Below, in pieces: positions 1 through 10,449 of a stretch of 64,000 bases of DNA; positions within the stretch are counted from its first letter, which is position 1, and the number at the start of each line of letters is the position of its first letter. The position numbers and the translations under genes were made by a program. The stretch is from Vandiemenella viatica. Lineage: Eukaryota; Arthropoda; Insecta; Orthoptera; Morabidae. A model generated the notes under the pieces. That model was not told where the DNA came from. It worked only from the letters and a program-made list of their open reading frames with translations, and did not search any database. The stretch lies in contig JARYHS010013630.1 in assembly GCA_031002005.1 (NCBI GenBank), positions 34,683,504 through 34,747,503 of the forward strand. Reading direction: 5' to 3'.

Positions 1-1558
1 GTAACCTAAGGCAACTAATTCGCCCTCAATCGCGGTGCATCCTGCTACTCTGACTTGCTACCAGAGACAATGGTAGATAAATATATTTTTCCATCGTTGT
101 TACTTTCTCAAGTAGCGTTTCAATTTTCCTGAGAAGGCTGTCATTACGTATAAAACTTTTTATACAGAGACCTACCTATTTATCTGAAATTACTTTACAA
201 TAGAGCCACCAACGTAAATAGATTAACGCAATCCATTTTCATGGTCTCTTTATAGCTACAGTGACTTTTTCAAAGATCTAATAAACACAGTTTATATCGT
301 AATATGAATTCTAATTCTTGTTTATAGAAAATAAAGCAGGAAATGAAGAGACGTTTTTTATACATTCTGTTTATTACAATTACAATAACTTAATTAATTA
401 CTTAATTTGATTGTTGGTAGGTTATACAATAGGTGAAGAATATTTAGCGATCTTAAATTGAGAATTTGCTAATATTACTCCTTGTTACAATTTGAAATTA
501 GTAATAGATAAAATGTAATTGTGTCAAATACTTGAACATTTATTCTAAATAATTCAAGTTTAATTTAATAAACGCCTATTAAGATTACAGAACAATGGTT
601 ACATTGATCGCTTGCGTAAATTGCGACTAGAAAATTCTGCATGAAGCCTCAAGTTGTTACAGGAGGTAGATGGCTCCTGTAAGAAGCTATAAACACACTT
701 GAACGTTTCAATAAGTATGATTCGTGTTTGTTGCCATATGTGGAAGCTCCTGTGATGGTCCTGCTACAGGCGATGTTCGGACTGTCCTGCGGCAGGTGAT
801 AGTGTGATTGTTGCATTTGTTGGTGTTGAGATAGCTGGCGGATGAAGGCATGGATTGCGATCGTGTGATGCCTCGTCTTCGGATTAAGTTGGCTGAGTCT
901 CAGACTGCAAAGGCTGCTGCAGTCGCGAAGCCACCTCTTGGTACCGTTGAGCAGCGAAAATCCTCGTCCATGGGCCGAAGAAAATCTACTATCCTCAGAG
1001 GGAGAGAAGAGTAATCCACGGCCTTCTCCATATTGGTTGCCCTTTGTTCTCTAAAAATTTTACCAAATTACAATTTTACCCAATTTCATAGCAGGCACTG
1101 TAGCTGCAAATATTAATACGATTTGTTGTCGTTTAGTCAGGTTATTCTCCATCAAGCTGTACCTTTACGTGTATAGTGTAGTCACTCGGACAATATGATT
1201 ACCTCACACAAAAAGAGCTCACCAGTTCGGCCGAAAACCTCGAAAGGGCATTACTAGGCTCTTATAACCAAACATCATTAAGATGGCGCCCGGAAGCCTC
1301 AATTAACACATAACGCACATGGCGAATTCTTAAAATACAGGCTGTAAATGTTCAGTCTAAGACCACCAGGTCTAGGTCATTACAAAACGGATAATTATAC
1401 TATATTGACTCGCAAATCACTCTTTTGAAGTTGGAGGGAAGACATAAAATAAGTTGGTTTATATGTTACGGAAGGTATATTACGCTGAAACTACGATATA
1501 CAAATACAATACCTTCTCGTTAAGTTATCGTTAAAATTTGTATGTAATGACAGTTTTG
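1..1558. other. Non-coding, no gene recognised
   Basis: AT-rich sequence with frequent stops in all frames. A more GC-balanced patch at about 660-1020 contains no recognisable domain. By position it is probably intron of the transporter gene whose exons follow at 2259 and beyond, because earlier exons of that gene must lie to the left, but nothing here shows that directly. Confidence 0.5.
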
Positions 1559-1559
1559 C

Positions 1560-2065
1560 TTTAATTGATCTGTTACGATAATTTAAATTTCAGTAAAGCA
1601 AGAATGCAAATATGTTTAGTCATAGAGGTTGAAAAAAAGGGAAATTACCACAGAACACAATCAGAAGCAGATATGATAAAAGAGCTGGAATGGGATTCAT
1701 TGGAAGATAGGAAGAGACTGAAGAGAGTCATAGGAACGTACAAGACTTATATTGGCGATGAGGTATGGAAATATATTGATGTAAGAATTAAAAGTAATGC
1801 ATGGAAGGAAAAGATGAGCATGACCACAAGCTGGCACTCAGTTTCAGTTACAAGGGTGTAGGAAGATTCTCTTTTTAGGTGAGAATGTCAGGGATTGGAA
1901 TAAGTTACCAAGAGAAATTATGAATGGTTTACCAAAGACGTTGGAAGAATTTGAAGTTAAAATATGTAGAGGGCAAATGTAGGTGGGTGCATGAAAGTGG
2001 TAAGATGGGTATGTATGAAATTGTCACCGGAGCGTGCGGTCAATTGCAATTTACTTAAATATTGT
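1560..2065 (+). mobile_element. CR1-like LINE 3' fragment (family A, copy 1)
   Basis: The stretch encodes a broken version of the C-terminus of a non-LTR retrotransposon polyprotein. It shows a 'WDSLEDRKRLKRVIGTYKTY' segment near 1693-1750 and then, after a frame change near 1860, the 'WNKLPREIMNGLPKTLEEF' segment ending at a stop near 1979. A 3' UTR rich in AATTA follows. The same block recurs at 13.9-14.5, 16.6-17.0 and 51.4-51.9 kb (+) and 55.9-56.2 kb (-), so it is a dispersed family. All copies are 5'-truncated, as expected of LINE insertions. The clade (CR1/L2/Jockey group) is inferred from the C-terminal pattern only. Confidence 0.7.
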
Positions 2066-2258
2066 AAACAAACTGTTGACTATGTTGTGAATTCATAAAA
2101 CTGATGGTAAAGTTAACGGTATTTCACAACTAAAGAGGCTAGCAATATGTTTTTTTTTTTTTAGAGTAAATCAAAATCTCGCTCATCATCAATTACTTAC
2201 CTGTTTATCTCAGTCTAGAAGAAACGCTAAAATAATAGTGTCCTGTGATGTATTTCAG

Positions 2259-2342
2259 GCAGCGCCGTTGCGGCTGTGGGCGGAATGGTGTGGGTGCTGG
2301 CCAGGACTATGCTCACGAGGATAGTCAACAAGGACGAGCTGG
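2259..2342 (+). CDS. SLC46-like MFS transporter, internal exon
   Basis: Exon of 84 bases between a TTTCAG acceptor and a GTGAGT donor, entering with 2 bases of a split codon and leaving with 1. It encodes 27 complete codons, SAVAAVGGMVWVLARTML then TRIVNKDEL. This is a membrane helix followed by the conserved loop 'RxxxSKIVxKDELGK' typical of the proton-coupled folate transporter/SLC46 branch of the major facilitator superfamily. The final G joins GT of the exon at 5315 to make the Gly of DELGK, which confirms the junction. The exon is GC-rich against AT-rich flanks. Earlier exons (helices 1-9) are not in the window or not recognised. Which solute is carried cannot be read from this part. Confidence 0.85.
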
Positions 2343-3745
2343 GTGAGTGAGACACGCAGTAGCGCCAACCTACTTATTCGAATTTACTTTGTTGTAGAAT
2401 CACCAGGGGAAACACACTTAGGCAAACCAATTTCTTGTTTCCTTGTTCTACAACGATCTTGTTAAAATACGAGTGAATGACCCCTACTATTTTCTTTGCA
2501 TAGAATCTGTTCTCTCTTTTTTTTAATCATCGTATTTTATTTCTGTTAATATTTGTAGTAGTCAATGAACAATGAATAAATTCAATTTATATTGTCATAT
2601 TATCGGTAACGTTTATCACAGGTAACCAAATACTATTCTCGATTCTCCCTACCTATAGCAGTATGTCTATAATTTAAACTATACTAATTGTCCCATAGTT
2701 ATTAAATTCATAATATCGAACTCCTTTGCTGTCGATTTTATTTTTTTGGTTATTCCTCGTTTCTTCTTAATGAAAACGCATGGAATTCATCATTTCTCTG
2801 GCCAGCATTAAACTTTCCAAGTTACACTTAACTATGCATTTATTTCGCAACTTCCGATGCTGCGTTAGAACAATTCTTATTAATTACATTTATTAATGGT
2901 ACATTAATATAGAATGAACTCGCAATTAAAAGCAATTTTCGGTAACATGGTGTTAATATATGGCAAAGTAACCTGAATAAAAAGTATTCTTGTTCGATAC
3001 CTTTTATTTCTATAAAAACATCCCAGAAAATAACTTTTTAAAATTTTAAATACGATATTCAGCTTTGGGCTAACGAAATACATAACATATGAGAATTTTA
3101 AGTCCCCAGCTTATTCCATTTAGGTCATAGAAAAGAACAGACAGCGGAACGTCATTATAGGGCTCCTTTTTCCATTGGATATGGGGCCCTAACTAATAAC
3201 TGATTGAGTCGTCGATATACGGTGCTCGATTGGTCTCGGAATCCCATCGACTTATTTCTCAGGGCTATGTTGGTTGTCAGCATCAATTTCTTGAAACTTG
3301 ACGTTTCAGCCATCTTTCTGAGGCTGTCATTTGAGGACAACCAAGATAATATTGACAAGGAACGCGGAAGTTTGTTACTTAGAACATTGGCACGCAACTG
3401 ACGACCGAGAGGAGGCGCCTGCACAGCGCCTCAGAGTTTTCGGTTCGAGTACACTCGCTGATAATTCAATGATGTGTCCGTATTATGCGGTCTTTGCTGT
3501 CAGGCGCTACTCACACGGTAAAATTGTTCTGGGTAGCATATACAGAAATACTTCTCTTTGGTGTAGTTGAAACGGCAACTTTAAAAAATAGGTGGAAAGC
3601 CAAAGTGGATACAGCATTTTGTTATTTCATCTATGAAACGTCAAGAGAAATTGTCCTGAACATTAACAACAACTGAGGTGTTGTTACAAAATGATCTATA
3701 TTTTAATTATTTATATTTGTTTACTTGTCGTATGGCTAAGCAACT
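2343..3745 (+). other. Transporter intron, left part
   Basis: Start of the intron between the 2259 and 5315 exons. AT-rich, with short T-runs and no domain-bearing frame. Overlapping short frames on both strands near 3155-3676 have no recognisable product and are treated as chance. Confidence 0.5.
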
Positions 3746-3749
3746 AATG

Positions 3750-4520
3750 TAATACATATAAATATATACAATATATACAACGACAAGAACGTTGCAGCCA
3801 TGCTATGAAGGAAGTTGTAGCACTGAAAACATCTTGAAATGATTCATCGTACTGTAGGTGGTATATTCCTTGATGATATGCTCCACACTCTGGGAAGGAG
3901 CTCAACAGTCACAGACAGGAGAATCATGGCAGAATTCCAGCTTTGTCGCCATTTTTCCTTTACTTCGAAGTCAAATATGTCACGCCATACTGGATTTCTG
4001 GATTTAAGAGGAGTGGGATCATTTAGGACTTCGTGGATTGGGAGATCCTATGGATGTTCAGGATGATGCAACTTTCTCCACTTACGTTATGTTGTTTCTT
4101 GGCGTCTTATCTCTGTAGATGGTATATTGCTTATGGTGTGCACCAGGGGATTGAGGTGGGTTTTAGTGTGGCAGTTATTACTCTCATACACTCGTTCAGA
4201 TGGACGTCGATTTTTCTAGTGTGAACACTACGTTACCACAATGGAGCACAGTACTCAACAACAGGGGAAACCATGGTGAGTCCACATCAGCTCCCCACGA
4301 AGTACCAGCTAGCTTCATCATGATGTTGTTCCGTGTTTTAAGTTTATGACTTGTGATTTCCAGGTGTTTTTTGAACGTTAAGGAAGGAACGGTCTAAGTT
4401 GATGCCAAGATATTTAGCGTAGAAATTATATTTCTCTCTTTAATTGCCAGAAGTTCACTTTGAGCTGCTGATTCTGTTGCTCAAGTGGAACGCGGATACT
4501 TCTGTTCTCATATTTTAATA
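3750..4520 (-). mobile_element. Jockey-type RT C-terminal remnant
   Basis: Read on the minus strand, from about 4520 leftward, broken frames carry the hallmark succession of Jockey-clade reverse transcriptase ends. There is 'KYLGINLDRSLPYVQKTP' (about 4430-4370), 'VVEYCAPLW' (about 4270-4235), 'HPEHP' (about 4060), then 'LKSRNPVWRDIF' and 'WRQSWNSA' (about 4010-3920). Several frameshifts and stops interrupt it, so it is dead. It lies antisense inside the transporter intron. The order and spacing of motifs support the call. Which Jockey subfamily it belongs to is not known. Confidence 0.65.
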
Positions 4521-5314
4521 TTAATGTATTGTGGTTTATAGCAGACAGCAGTTTTGTGTATCCGCATTTGAACGAGGGGAGCGGAGTAGCCTCTTAATCC
4601 GAATGTGGCACGTTGTAAAACTACCGAGTGCTGTTTTCTAGAAGGCTCCAGGCGAGTTTTGATAGAGATTCAGGTAGAAAAAAAAGTCAGTCTGTTTGCG
4701 AATATAGCAATCCTCCGTACGAGGTGGTCTGAGTGCCGTGGACGAGATATTAAACATTAGAGGATACATTCGTTTGGTCGTCCGGGTACGGAAATTGTTA
4801 GACGTTGACAACTGAGACGAGAGTGCCTCGACCACGGTTAGGAGCAGAGGTTACAAGCAAGAGGCGACACGAGGCCGGGTGTGCGTATGTCCGCGTATAT
4901 ACAGGATTCAAGAGAGCAATGGTGGCCAGTTCAATAAGCTCAAGTTATAACTTCCTTCTTCTCTTTGAGGAAAACCTGCATTCATGAATAGTTACTAGTT
5001 CGGTTGCAATTACGGGCATTCTCGCGAATAGATGACAGGAATAAGTAGAACCACTTCATTTCTTTAGTTCTAAAACTTTATAACTAATAAATCTGATATG
5101 ATTCCATGAGCCTAACAGGACATGGATTTTTAAAATAACTTAACTCGATGACTTGTGACAGACTGTATGTTAAACTGGACAACATATAAAAATCGAGTTT
5201 CGCACACAGTAATCTGACTTGGAGACGTGTAAGGACAAACATTGAGTTTAATATATGCACAGAGGAATCTGTAAGTGTGTTTGCGGTTTCAGGCTTACTT
5301 GTGTCTGGTTGCAG
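4521..5314 (+). other. Transporter intron, nothing recognised
   Basis: Intron remainder up to the acceptor at 5313-5314. A moderately GC-rich patch at 4640-4920 has open frames on both strands but no recognisable domain, splice context or repeat partner in the window. Confidence 0.45.
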
Positions 5315-5471
5315 GTAAGGTGTTCGCGCTGTCGGTGACTATGGAGGCGGTTGTCCCGCTGTTGGCCTCTCCCGTCTACACCGCTGTCTTCTCCGCGTCG
5401 ATCGACTCGTTCCCCGGAGCCTTCCACATCCTGTCTGCAGGCATCATGCTGCTCGACCTGGTGCTCCTGCT
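5315..5471 (+). CDS. SLC46-like MFS transporter, penultimate exon
   Basis: The exon follows the acceptor GTTGCAG and ends at GTACGT (5472). A weaker alternative donor GTACTG lies at 5476. It completes the Gly codon from the previous exon and encodes KVFALSVTMEAVVPLLASPV then YTAVFSASIDSFPGAFHILS and AGIMLLDLVLLL. This is the segment of SLC46/PCFT-type transporters that carries helix 11, the 'PLLASPxYTAVF' turn and helix 12 ('PGAFxLLSAGI'). It leaves two bases, CT, which with the G at 15851 give Leu, so the helix continues smoothly as LLLVATYLY in the last exon. That phase match supports the 5471 end. The protein is expected to be a 12-helix plasma- or endo-membrane transporter. The substrate is unknown. 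Confidence 0.87.
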
Positions 5472-5834
5472 GTACGTACTGCTACTATACTCTCAACACT
5501 GTTCAGTATTGAAATGTATCTTAAAAGCATGACTTTTTCGAGTCACTGACATCTTCTACTCAAATCAGTCTAACCGGCAGTATCTATATATATAAAGATG
5601 AATGTATGTATGTTTGTTTGTTTGTTTGTTCTTAATACAAATCCACAGTTTTAATCCGATCTCGATGAAACTTTGCACACTTATCCTTTGAAACAAGGAG
5701 AAAAATACTGTCTACATTTGGCTGAAAATTTATCTGTATAAATAATACATGTTGTCTCATAATTTCGAAATACTACTGAACGGCGATAGACAGACGCGTT
5801 GGATATGGACGTCTCTGTACTGTTGTTACGTGTA

Positions 5835-5925
5835 GCGATTAGGCAGCTCAGTGGTTAAAGCGCTTGCTTACATATGTTTGGGTCGTGGTCTCCGGTTCAA
5901 ATCTCCGTGGAGGCTAAGATTTATA
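5835..5925 (+). repeat. tRNA-like SINE head (unit 1)
   Basis: Pol III type-2 internal promoter: an A-box-like GCTCAGTGGTTAAAGCG, then a B-box GGTTCAAATCTC about 40 bases downstream. The surrounding bases do not close a cloverleaf or offer a standard anticodon arm, so it is a tRNA-derived SINE head rather than a tRNA gene. It is embedded in the first unit of the Helitron-like composite. Confidence 0.55.
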
Positions 5926-6361
5926 AAAATTGTTTTTGATCCTAAGAGTCACGCCTGGGCCGTAGGTTATTCGGATTGAATGTTAAACTGTAGATATCAC
6001 AAAGTTAGGGGTGCAATGCGAGGCAAATCGTAGGAAGTCTTGCAATGCTGTAGGTGTACACTTTTTTACTTTATATTGATCCCTCAGGGGTGATTCGCTG
6101 TCATTGTGTTTGTGACATGCAGTAATCTATCGTATATATATAAAGATGAATGTATGTATGTTTGTTTGTTCTTCATACAAATCCACTGTTTTCATTTGAT
6201 CTCGATGAAACGTTGCACACTTATCCTTTGAAACAAGAAGAAAAATACATTTGGTTGAAAAATTATCTGTATAAATAATATATATTGTCTTCTAATTTCG
6301 AAATATTACTGAACAGCGATAGACGCGTTGGATATGGAAGTCTCTCTACTTTTTTCCGTGT

Positions 6362-6448
6362 AGCGGTTAAGTAGCTCAGTGGCTAAAGCGCTTGCTTACT
6401 AATGTGTGGGTCGTGGTCTCCGGTTCAATTCTCCGTGGTGGCTAAGAT
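6362..6448 (+). repeat. tRNA-like SINE head (unit 2)
   Basis: Second copy of the A-box/B-box segment (AGCTCAGTGGCTAAAGCG and GGTTCAATTCTC) in the tandem unit. It is about 90% alike by eye to the copy at 5835, so it was copied with the whole unit. Confidence 0.55.
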
Positions 6449-7023
6449 TTTAAAAATTGTTTTTGATCGTAAGAGTCACGGCTGGGACGTCGGTTATTCG
6501 GATTAAATTTTAAATTGCAGATATCACAAAGTTAGGGATGCAATGTGAGGGAAATGATAGATAGTCTTTCAATGCAGCAGGTGTACACTTTTTTACCTTA
6601 CAATGATCCCTCACGGGTTGTTCGCAGTCAGTGTGTGTGTGTGTGAACCGCAGTAATAATACTATAAATGCGGAAGTAGGTCTCTGTCTTTTGTTACGTT
6701 TTGACGACTAAATGGCTATATCGATATTGATGGAATTTGACAATAAAATCTGTATGAAGGGCACAGGACATTTTTTCCAGTATGATTAACAGTTGTAGTC
6801 ACGAAATTTTGAGAACTTATCGAATGGTGACAGAAATATGTTGGAAATTGATTCTCTTCAAGAGATAGGTTTGACGGTAGAATGACATAGTGATAGTTTT
6901 CCTGCCATATTATGCCGATTCGGTGTTGTTTAGGACGAATCCTTCGTTACCAACAACTTTCTATATTCAATTATGGCAAAAAAATTCTTAATCCACGCGT
7001 ACGAAGTCGCGGGTACTAGCTAG

Positions 7024-7180
7024 TAGTCTATAAATGGAAATATACCTGCACAAAATAACTCTTTGCTTCCTAATCTAATCTCGAAAAGACGTTTCGAGAT
7101 TTTTTTAGTCTCATATCTGTCCGAAGAAATTGTTTTATACAAACCTCCCGTAAGCTAGTTTTGTAATCACTCAAATAGTT
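7024..7180. other. Spacer between Helitron end and inverted-repeat element
   Basis: Short AT-rich host sequence with nothing recognisable. Confidence 0.5.
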
Positions 7181-7970
7181 CAGTAACGGGGTCGTAAAAA
7201 AGGGGGTCTCACAAACATCACATCACGTAGAAGATTTTTTTTTCTTATCTTGTATATATTGGTGAGAGTATGCAGAAACCAAGTTTTCGACCTCCAGCAC
7301 CCTCGGCACAATTTTCTGTGGCCAAAAAACATAAAAATTTGGGTACTTTTTTCAGTTTTTCGTCTATAACTCCTTCCTGATAAGTCCTATCAAGAAATAT
7401 TCTATTTTCAGTTTGAAAGAGGACAAAATTTCCAACAACTTTCGTATTGCAAACTTTTTTCTAAACTCAAAATTAATCGAGCTACAGTTCTTCGAAAATC
7501 AGCCAAATTTCACACTTTTCCTAAAAGTTGGGTTTTTACCTAATTTGCAGCTCAAAATGACCTGAAACCCCTGTATATATAACCGATATATATGTATTTC
7601 TGTATGCCATAGTATATATATGTACTATACTTTGATTACTGATGGTCCATTCAATAATCATATAGCATTGTTGGCCGGGAGATCCCGAAGGATTGTTCGG
7701 CCGCCAGGTTACAGTGTTATGGATAGGCCGCGCAGTGCGCTTCTTGTGGCTATCTAACCTGACCAAATACTAGTACCGCATATAGGAAACCTACAGCTTA
7801 AGGTGGAATCCAAACCACAGAATCGTTCTGGCTTACTTCATATTACACAGCAAGCTGTGGCAGAGGTAAAGGTCGGATTAATGGCCTTTGAAAATCATTG
7901 CTGAGAACGGGATTTCGATCTTCAGTCAGATACCTTAACCACTGAGCTACCATTTCGTTCTATTACCTGA
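7181..7970. repeat. Left arm of inverted repeat
   Basis: Reverse complement of 9686-10449 with few mismatches and small indels. For example, the run at 7310-7400 matches 10250-10340 inverted. The arm contains a frame of 76 codons that occurs in both arms simply because they are copies. It shows no domain and is not called as a gene. The left SINE portion (about 7670-7970, minus strand) keeps a complete A-box, which the right arm has lost. Confidence 0.75.
7670..7970 (-). repeat. tRNA-derived SINE, family 1 (in left arm)
   Basis: On the minus strand the head GGTAGCTCAGTGGTTAAGG (A-box) and GATCGAAATCCCG (B-box) are followed by the family body, including a CTCTGCCACAGCTTGCTGTG segment. The body is shared with copies at 9686, 28145 (minus) and 31376. 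Confidence 0.6.
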
Positions 7971-8121
7971 TGGTATTTGTACCAGTTTGAAAAACGGATT
8001 TGCAAAACTGAAAACATAATGTTATGGCACAAAGTTTATTTATGCAGTCAAAATTAAGTCATAATAAGTCAAAAATTAGTCATAAATCCATTTCTTTTCC
8101 GTTTTAATGGATTGAAACAAT

Positions 8122-9560
8122 GTGTTCCATTTGAATTTGTTCCGTACAGCAATGGAAAAAAATTGTCGCTATATGAAGCATCTAAATCTCTTCAAGATAC
8201 AACACCCAACACAAAAATTTTTGCTATGCACGGATGATTCCTCCTGCATAAGGTTATGTGGCATAGTAGTAAATACCTTGGCTGCTTCTGTGGAAAATAT
8301 GAAGCCTATTTGACAACGAACTATAGATCCAACATCACAGTTATATTTGACGGATACCGAAGTTATGCTGCGCAGAGAGGAATAAAGTCGTCTGAAATGA
8401 TTTGTAGTTTGAAAACATCAGAAACTTCAGCAGGCATCATTTTCAGTGAGGAAACAAGTGCTACAGTGACGCAGCAAATGAGAGCAGCAAGAACTGTGTA
8501 ATGTTGATACTAATGCAAAAACTAAAAAAGGAGGCATCCAAGATCAACAGGCAAAACAAGATGCTGCTGGATTGATCGTTGACGCAGCAATTTCCCAAGC
8601 AGCAAAATTCGACAGTGTGATGATTCTAAGTGAGTATATTGGCTTTCTCATTTTGCTAATGGGCTTTGGTACCACGAGTTTCAACCCACACACATCCTCT
8701 TCATCCATGAATTTGCTGGATGTGATACAATATCAGCATATTTCGGCTATGGGAAAGAAAACTTTTACTGCATGATTCAATACCAACCATATCTGAAAGT
8801 AACATGCATGCTAACTTCTCAGAACTCTAGCCTCCAGAGAACATTTGGAGAACACGCAGGAGAACAGATCATCTTGGAACGGTACGGAAAAATTGCTTGT
8901 GGAACATTGGAAGGCTCAGATATGAAATGATTAAGAAATCTGCCCAAAAAATGCATTCAGACTAGCACGGTTGCCACCAAAATCAGATGCGGCAACGTTT
9001 CACTCAATATGCACGAACCACCAAGTAAAGGTTGGTTGGGTCGAGAAACGTACCCATTGCCGTGAGGATGAAGGAAAGGCTCGTCCAGTCTCATTACAGT
9101 TACAATAATAAATGCATTTAGGAGGACGTCGGTTCGAATTCCCGTCCAAGCATCCAGATTTGGGTTTTCCATGGTTTCCTCAAATCACTCCAGCCGAATG
9201 CTGGGATGCTTCCTTCAAAAGGCCATGGAGAAAATCCTTCACGTTCCTTGTTCCCAGTCCCATCGTGCCACTAATGAACTCGACGTCGACGAGGCGTAAA
9301 GTCATAAAAAAAAACAATAATAAAAGACGATGCACTTGAGTTTACTTCGAAGGTTGTATCATATTCCTTCCAGAAACCTTGTTCTCCTCCATGCAGCTGT
9401 CGCTAATCAGGACTGCATTGTTCAGCTGCTTGCAAAAATTGCTCTCGCCTGCCTCGTGAAAGCGTTCCTGGAATGTAGTAGATGAAGGAGAGGAAGATTT
9501 CTTCGACCTCGAGGAAGCTGTTCCTGATGCAATGGATGAAAGAGACAGAATTCATTGATA
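8122..9560 (+). pseudogene. Decayed gene of unnamed mobile-element-type protein
   Basis: Broken frames in one direction read as a single former protein. There is 'NITVIFDGYRSYAAQRGIKS' (about 8325), 'FIHEFAGCDTISAYFGYGKE' (about 8700), 'KSDAATFHSICTNHQVK' (about 8981), then after a nested SINE a Cys-rich tail CSCR-stop-SGLHCSAACKNC (about 9392). An acidic end follows near 9480-9545. From memory, a 'GCDTTSAxxGxGK' motif plus 'AAKFHSxRTYxQVQ' and a C-terminal CxCRKxGLxCSxxCxxC cluster occur together in multicopy proteins of arthropods and cnidarians. I do not know a settled family name or activity. Multiple stops and frameshifts make it dead here. It sits between the long inverted arms, so it may be the element's own gene. 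Confidence 0.55.
9110..9325 (+). repeat. SINE, family 2 (nested)
   Basis: Head with a B-box-like GGTTCGAATTCCC (9123), then the family body GGGTTTTCCATGGTTTCC, CACTCCAGCCGAATGC, GTCGACGAGGCGTAAAGTCAT, and an A-rich tail. The same body is found at 33705-33890 (+) and 20035-20250 (-), and a partial copy at 14680-14745. It interrupts the decayed gene between its FHS and Cys-rich segments, so it is younger than that gene. Confidence 0.65.
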
Positions 9561-9685
9561 AGCCGGGACAATCCAAACGGAAAATAAATTTATTTATGAC
9601 CATTTTTTTTAACTTATTTCGAAATTATTATGACTTTATAACTTTGAGTCATAACATTATGCATTGTTGTTCGCTCTATTATCTT

Positions 9686-10449
9686 CAGTAATAGAGCGAT
9701 CTGGTAGCTCAAGGCGTCTGACTGGAGATCGAAATCCCGGTCTCAGCAATGATTTTCAAAGGCCATTAACCCGACCTTTACCTCTGCCACAGCTTGCTGT
9801 GTAATATGAAGTAAGCCAGAACGATTCTGTGGTTTGGATTCCACCTTAAGCTGTAGGTTCCCTATATGCGGTACTAGTACTTGGTCAGGTTAGATAGCCA
9901 CAAGAAGCGCACTGCGCGGCCTATCCATAACACTGTAACCTGGCGGCCGAACAATCCTTCGGGATCTCCCGGCCAACAATGCTATATGATTATTGAATGG
10001 ACCATCAGTAATCAAAGTATAGTATATACATATACTATGTCATACAGAAATACATATATATCGGTTATATATACAGGGGTTTCACGTCATTTTGAGCTGC
10101 AAAGTAGGTAAAAACCCAACTTTTAGGAAAAGTGTGAAATTTGGCTAAAGAACTGTAGCTCGCTTAATTTTGAGTTTAGAATAAAGTTTGTAATACGAAA
10201 GTTGTAGGAAATTTTGTCCTCTTTCAAATTGAAAATAGAATATTTCTTGATAGGACTTATCAGGAAGGAGTTATAGACGAAAAACTGAAAAAAGTACCCA
10301 AATTTTTATGTTTTTTGGCCACAGAAAATTGTGCCGAGGGTGTTGGAGGTCGAAAACTTGGTTTCAGCATACTCTCACCAATATATACAAGATAAGAAAA
10401 AAAAATCTTCTACGTGATGTGATGCAAGTGAGAACTACCCCGTTACTGG
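9686..10449. repeat. Right arm of inverted repeat
   Basis: Inverted copy of 7181-7970. Its inner end is a plus-strand family-1 SINE (9686 to about 9990) whose A-box lost the GTGGTTA bases that the left copy still has. The outer end reads CCCCGTTACTG. Confidence 0.75.

Larger units (their letters stand above)
5583..7023. mobile_element. Helitron-like composite with duplicated units
   Basis: The element begins TCTATATATATAAAGATG directly after an A (5582). It ends with a small GC hairpin, CGCGTACGAAGTCGCG, and CTAG (7020-7023) directly before a T (7024). This is the Helitron signature of 5'-TC, 3' hairpin plus CTAG, inserted between A and T. Internally two similar units of about 540 bp lie head to tail (5583-6125 and 6126-6655), each starting TCTAT after an A, with a third Helitron-style start (TACTATAAATGCGG) at about 6657. 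Each unit carries a tRNA-like promoter segment. No replicase or helicase coding is visible, so it is non-autonomous. Confidence 0.65.
7181..10449. mobile_element. Large inverted-repeat element, family unknown
   Basis: The element is bounded by CAGTAACGGGG (7181) and CCCCGTTACTG (ending 10449). Arms of roughly 780 bp (7181-7970) and 760 bp (9686-10449) are inverted copies at high identity, enclosing about 1.7 kb. The core holds a decayed gene (8122-9560) with a nested SINE. The inner end of each arm is a tRNA-derived SINE of the same family. I see no clear target-site duplication (left flank AAATAGTT, right flank GACTAAAA). It could be a DNA transposon with very long terminal repeats and its own decayed gene, or an inverted duplication around a pseudogene. 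It lies within the last transporter intron (5472-15850). Confidence 0.6.

Noticed and set aside
5835..6448. Two possible tRNA genes
   Set aside because: Only A- and B-box motifs are present; arms do not pair into a cloverleaf and the segments sit in duplicated repeat units, so they are SINE heads.
7536..7766. 76-codon frame repeated almost identically at 9881-10111 on the other strand
   Set aside because: It occurs twice only because both arms of the inverted repeat contain it; part of it lies in SINE sequence and no domain is present.
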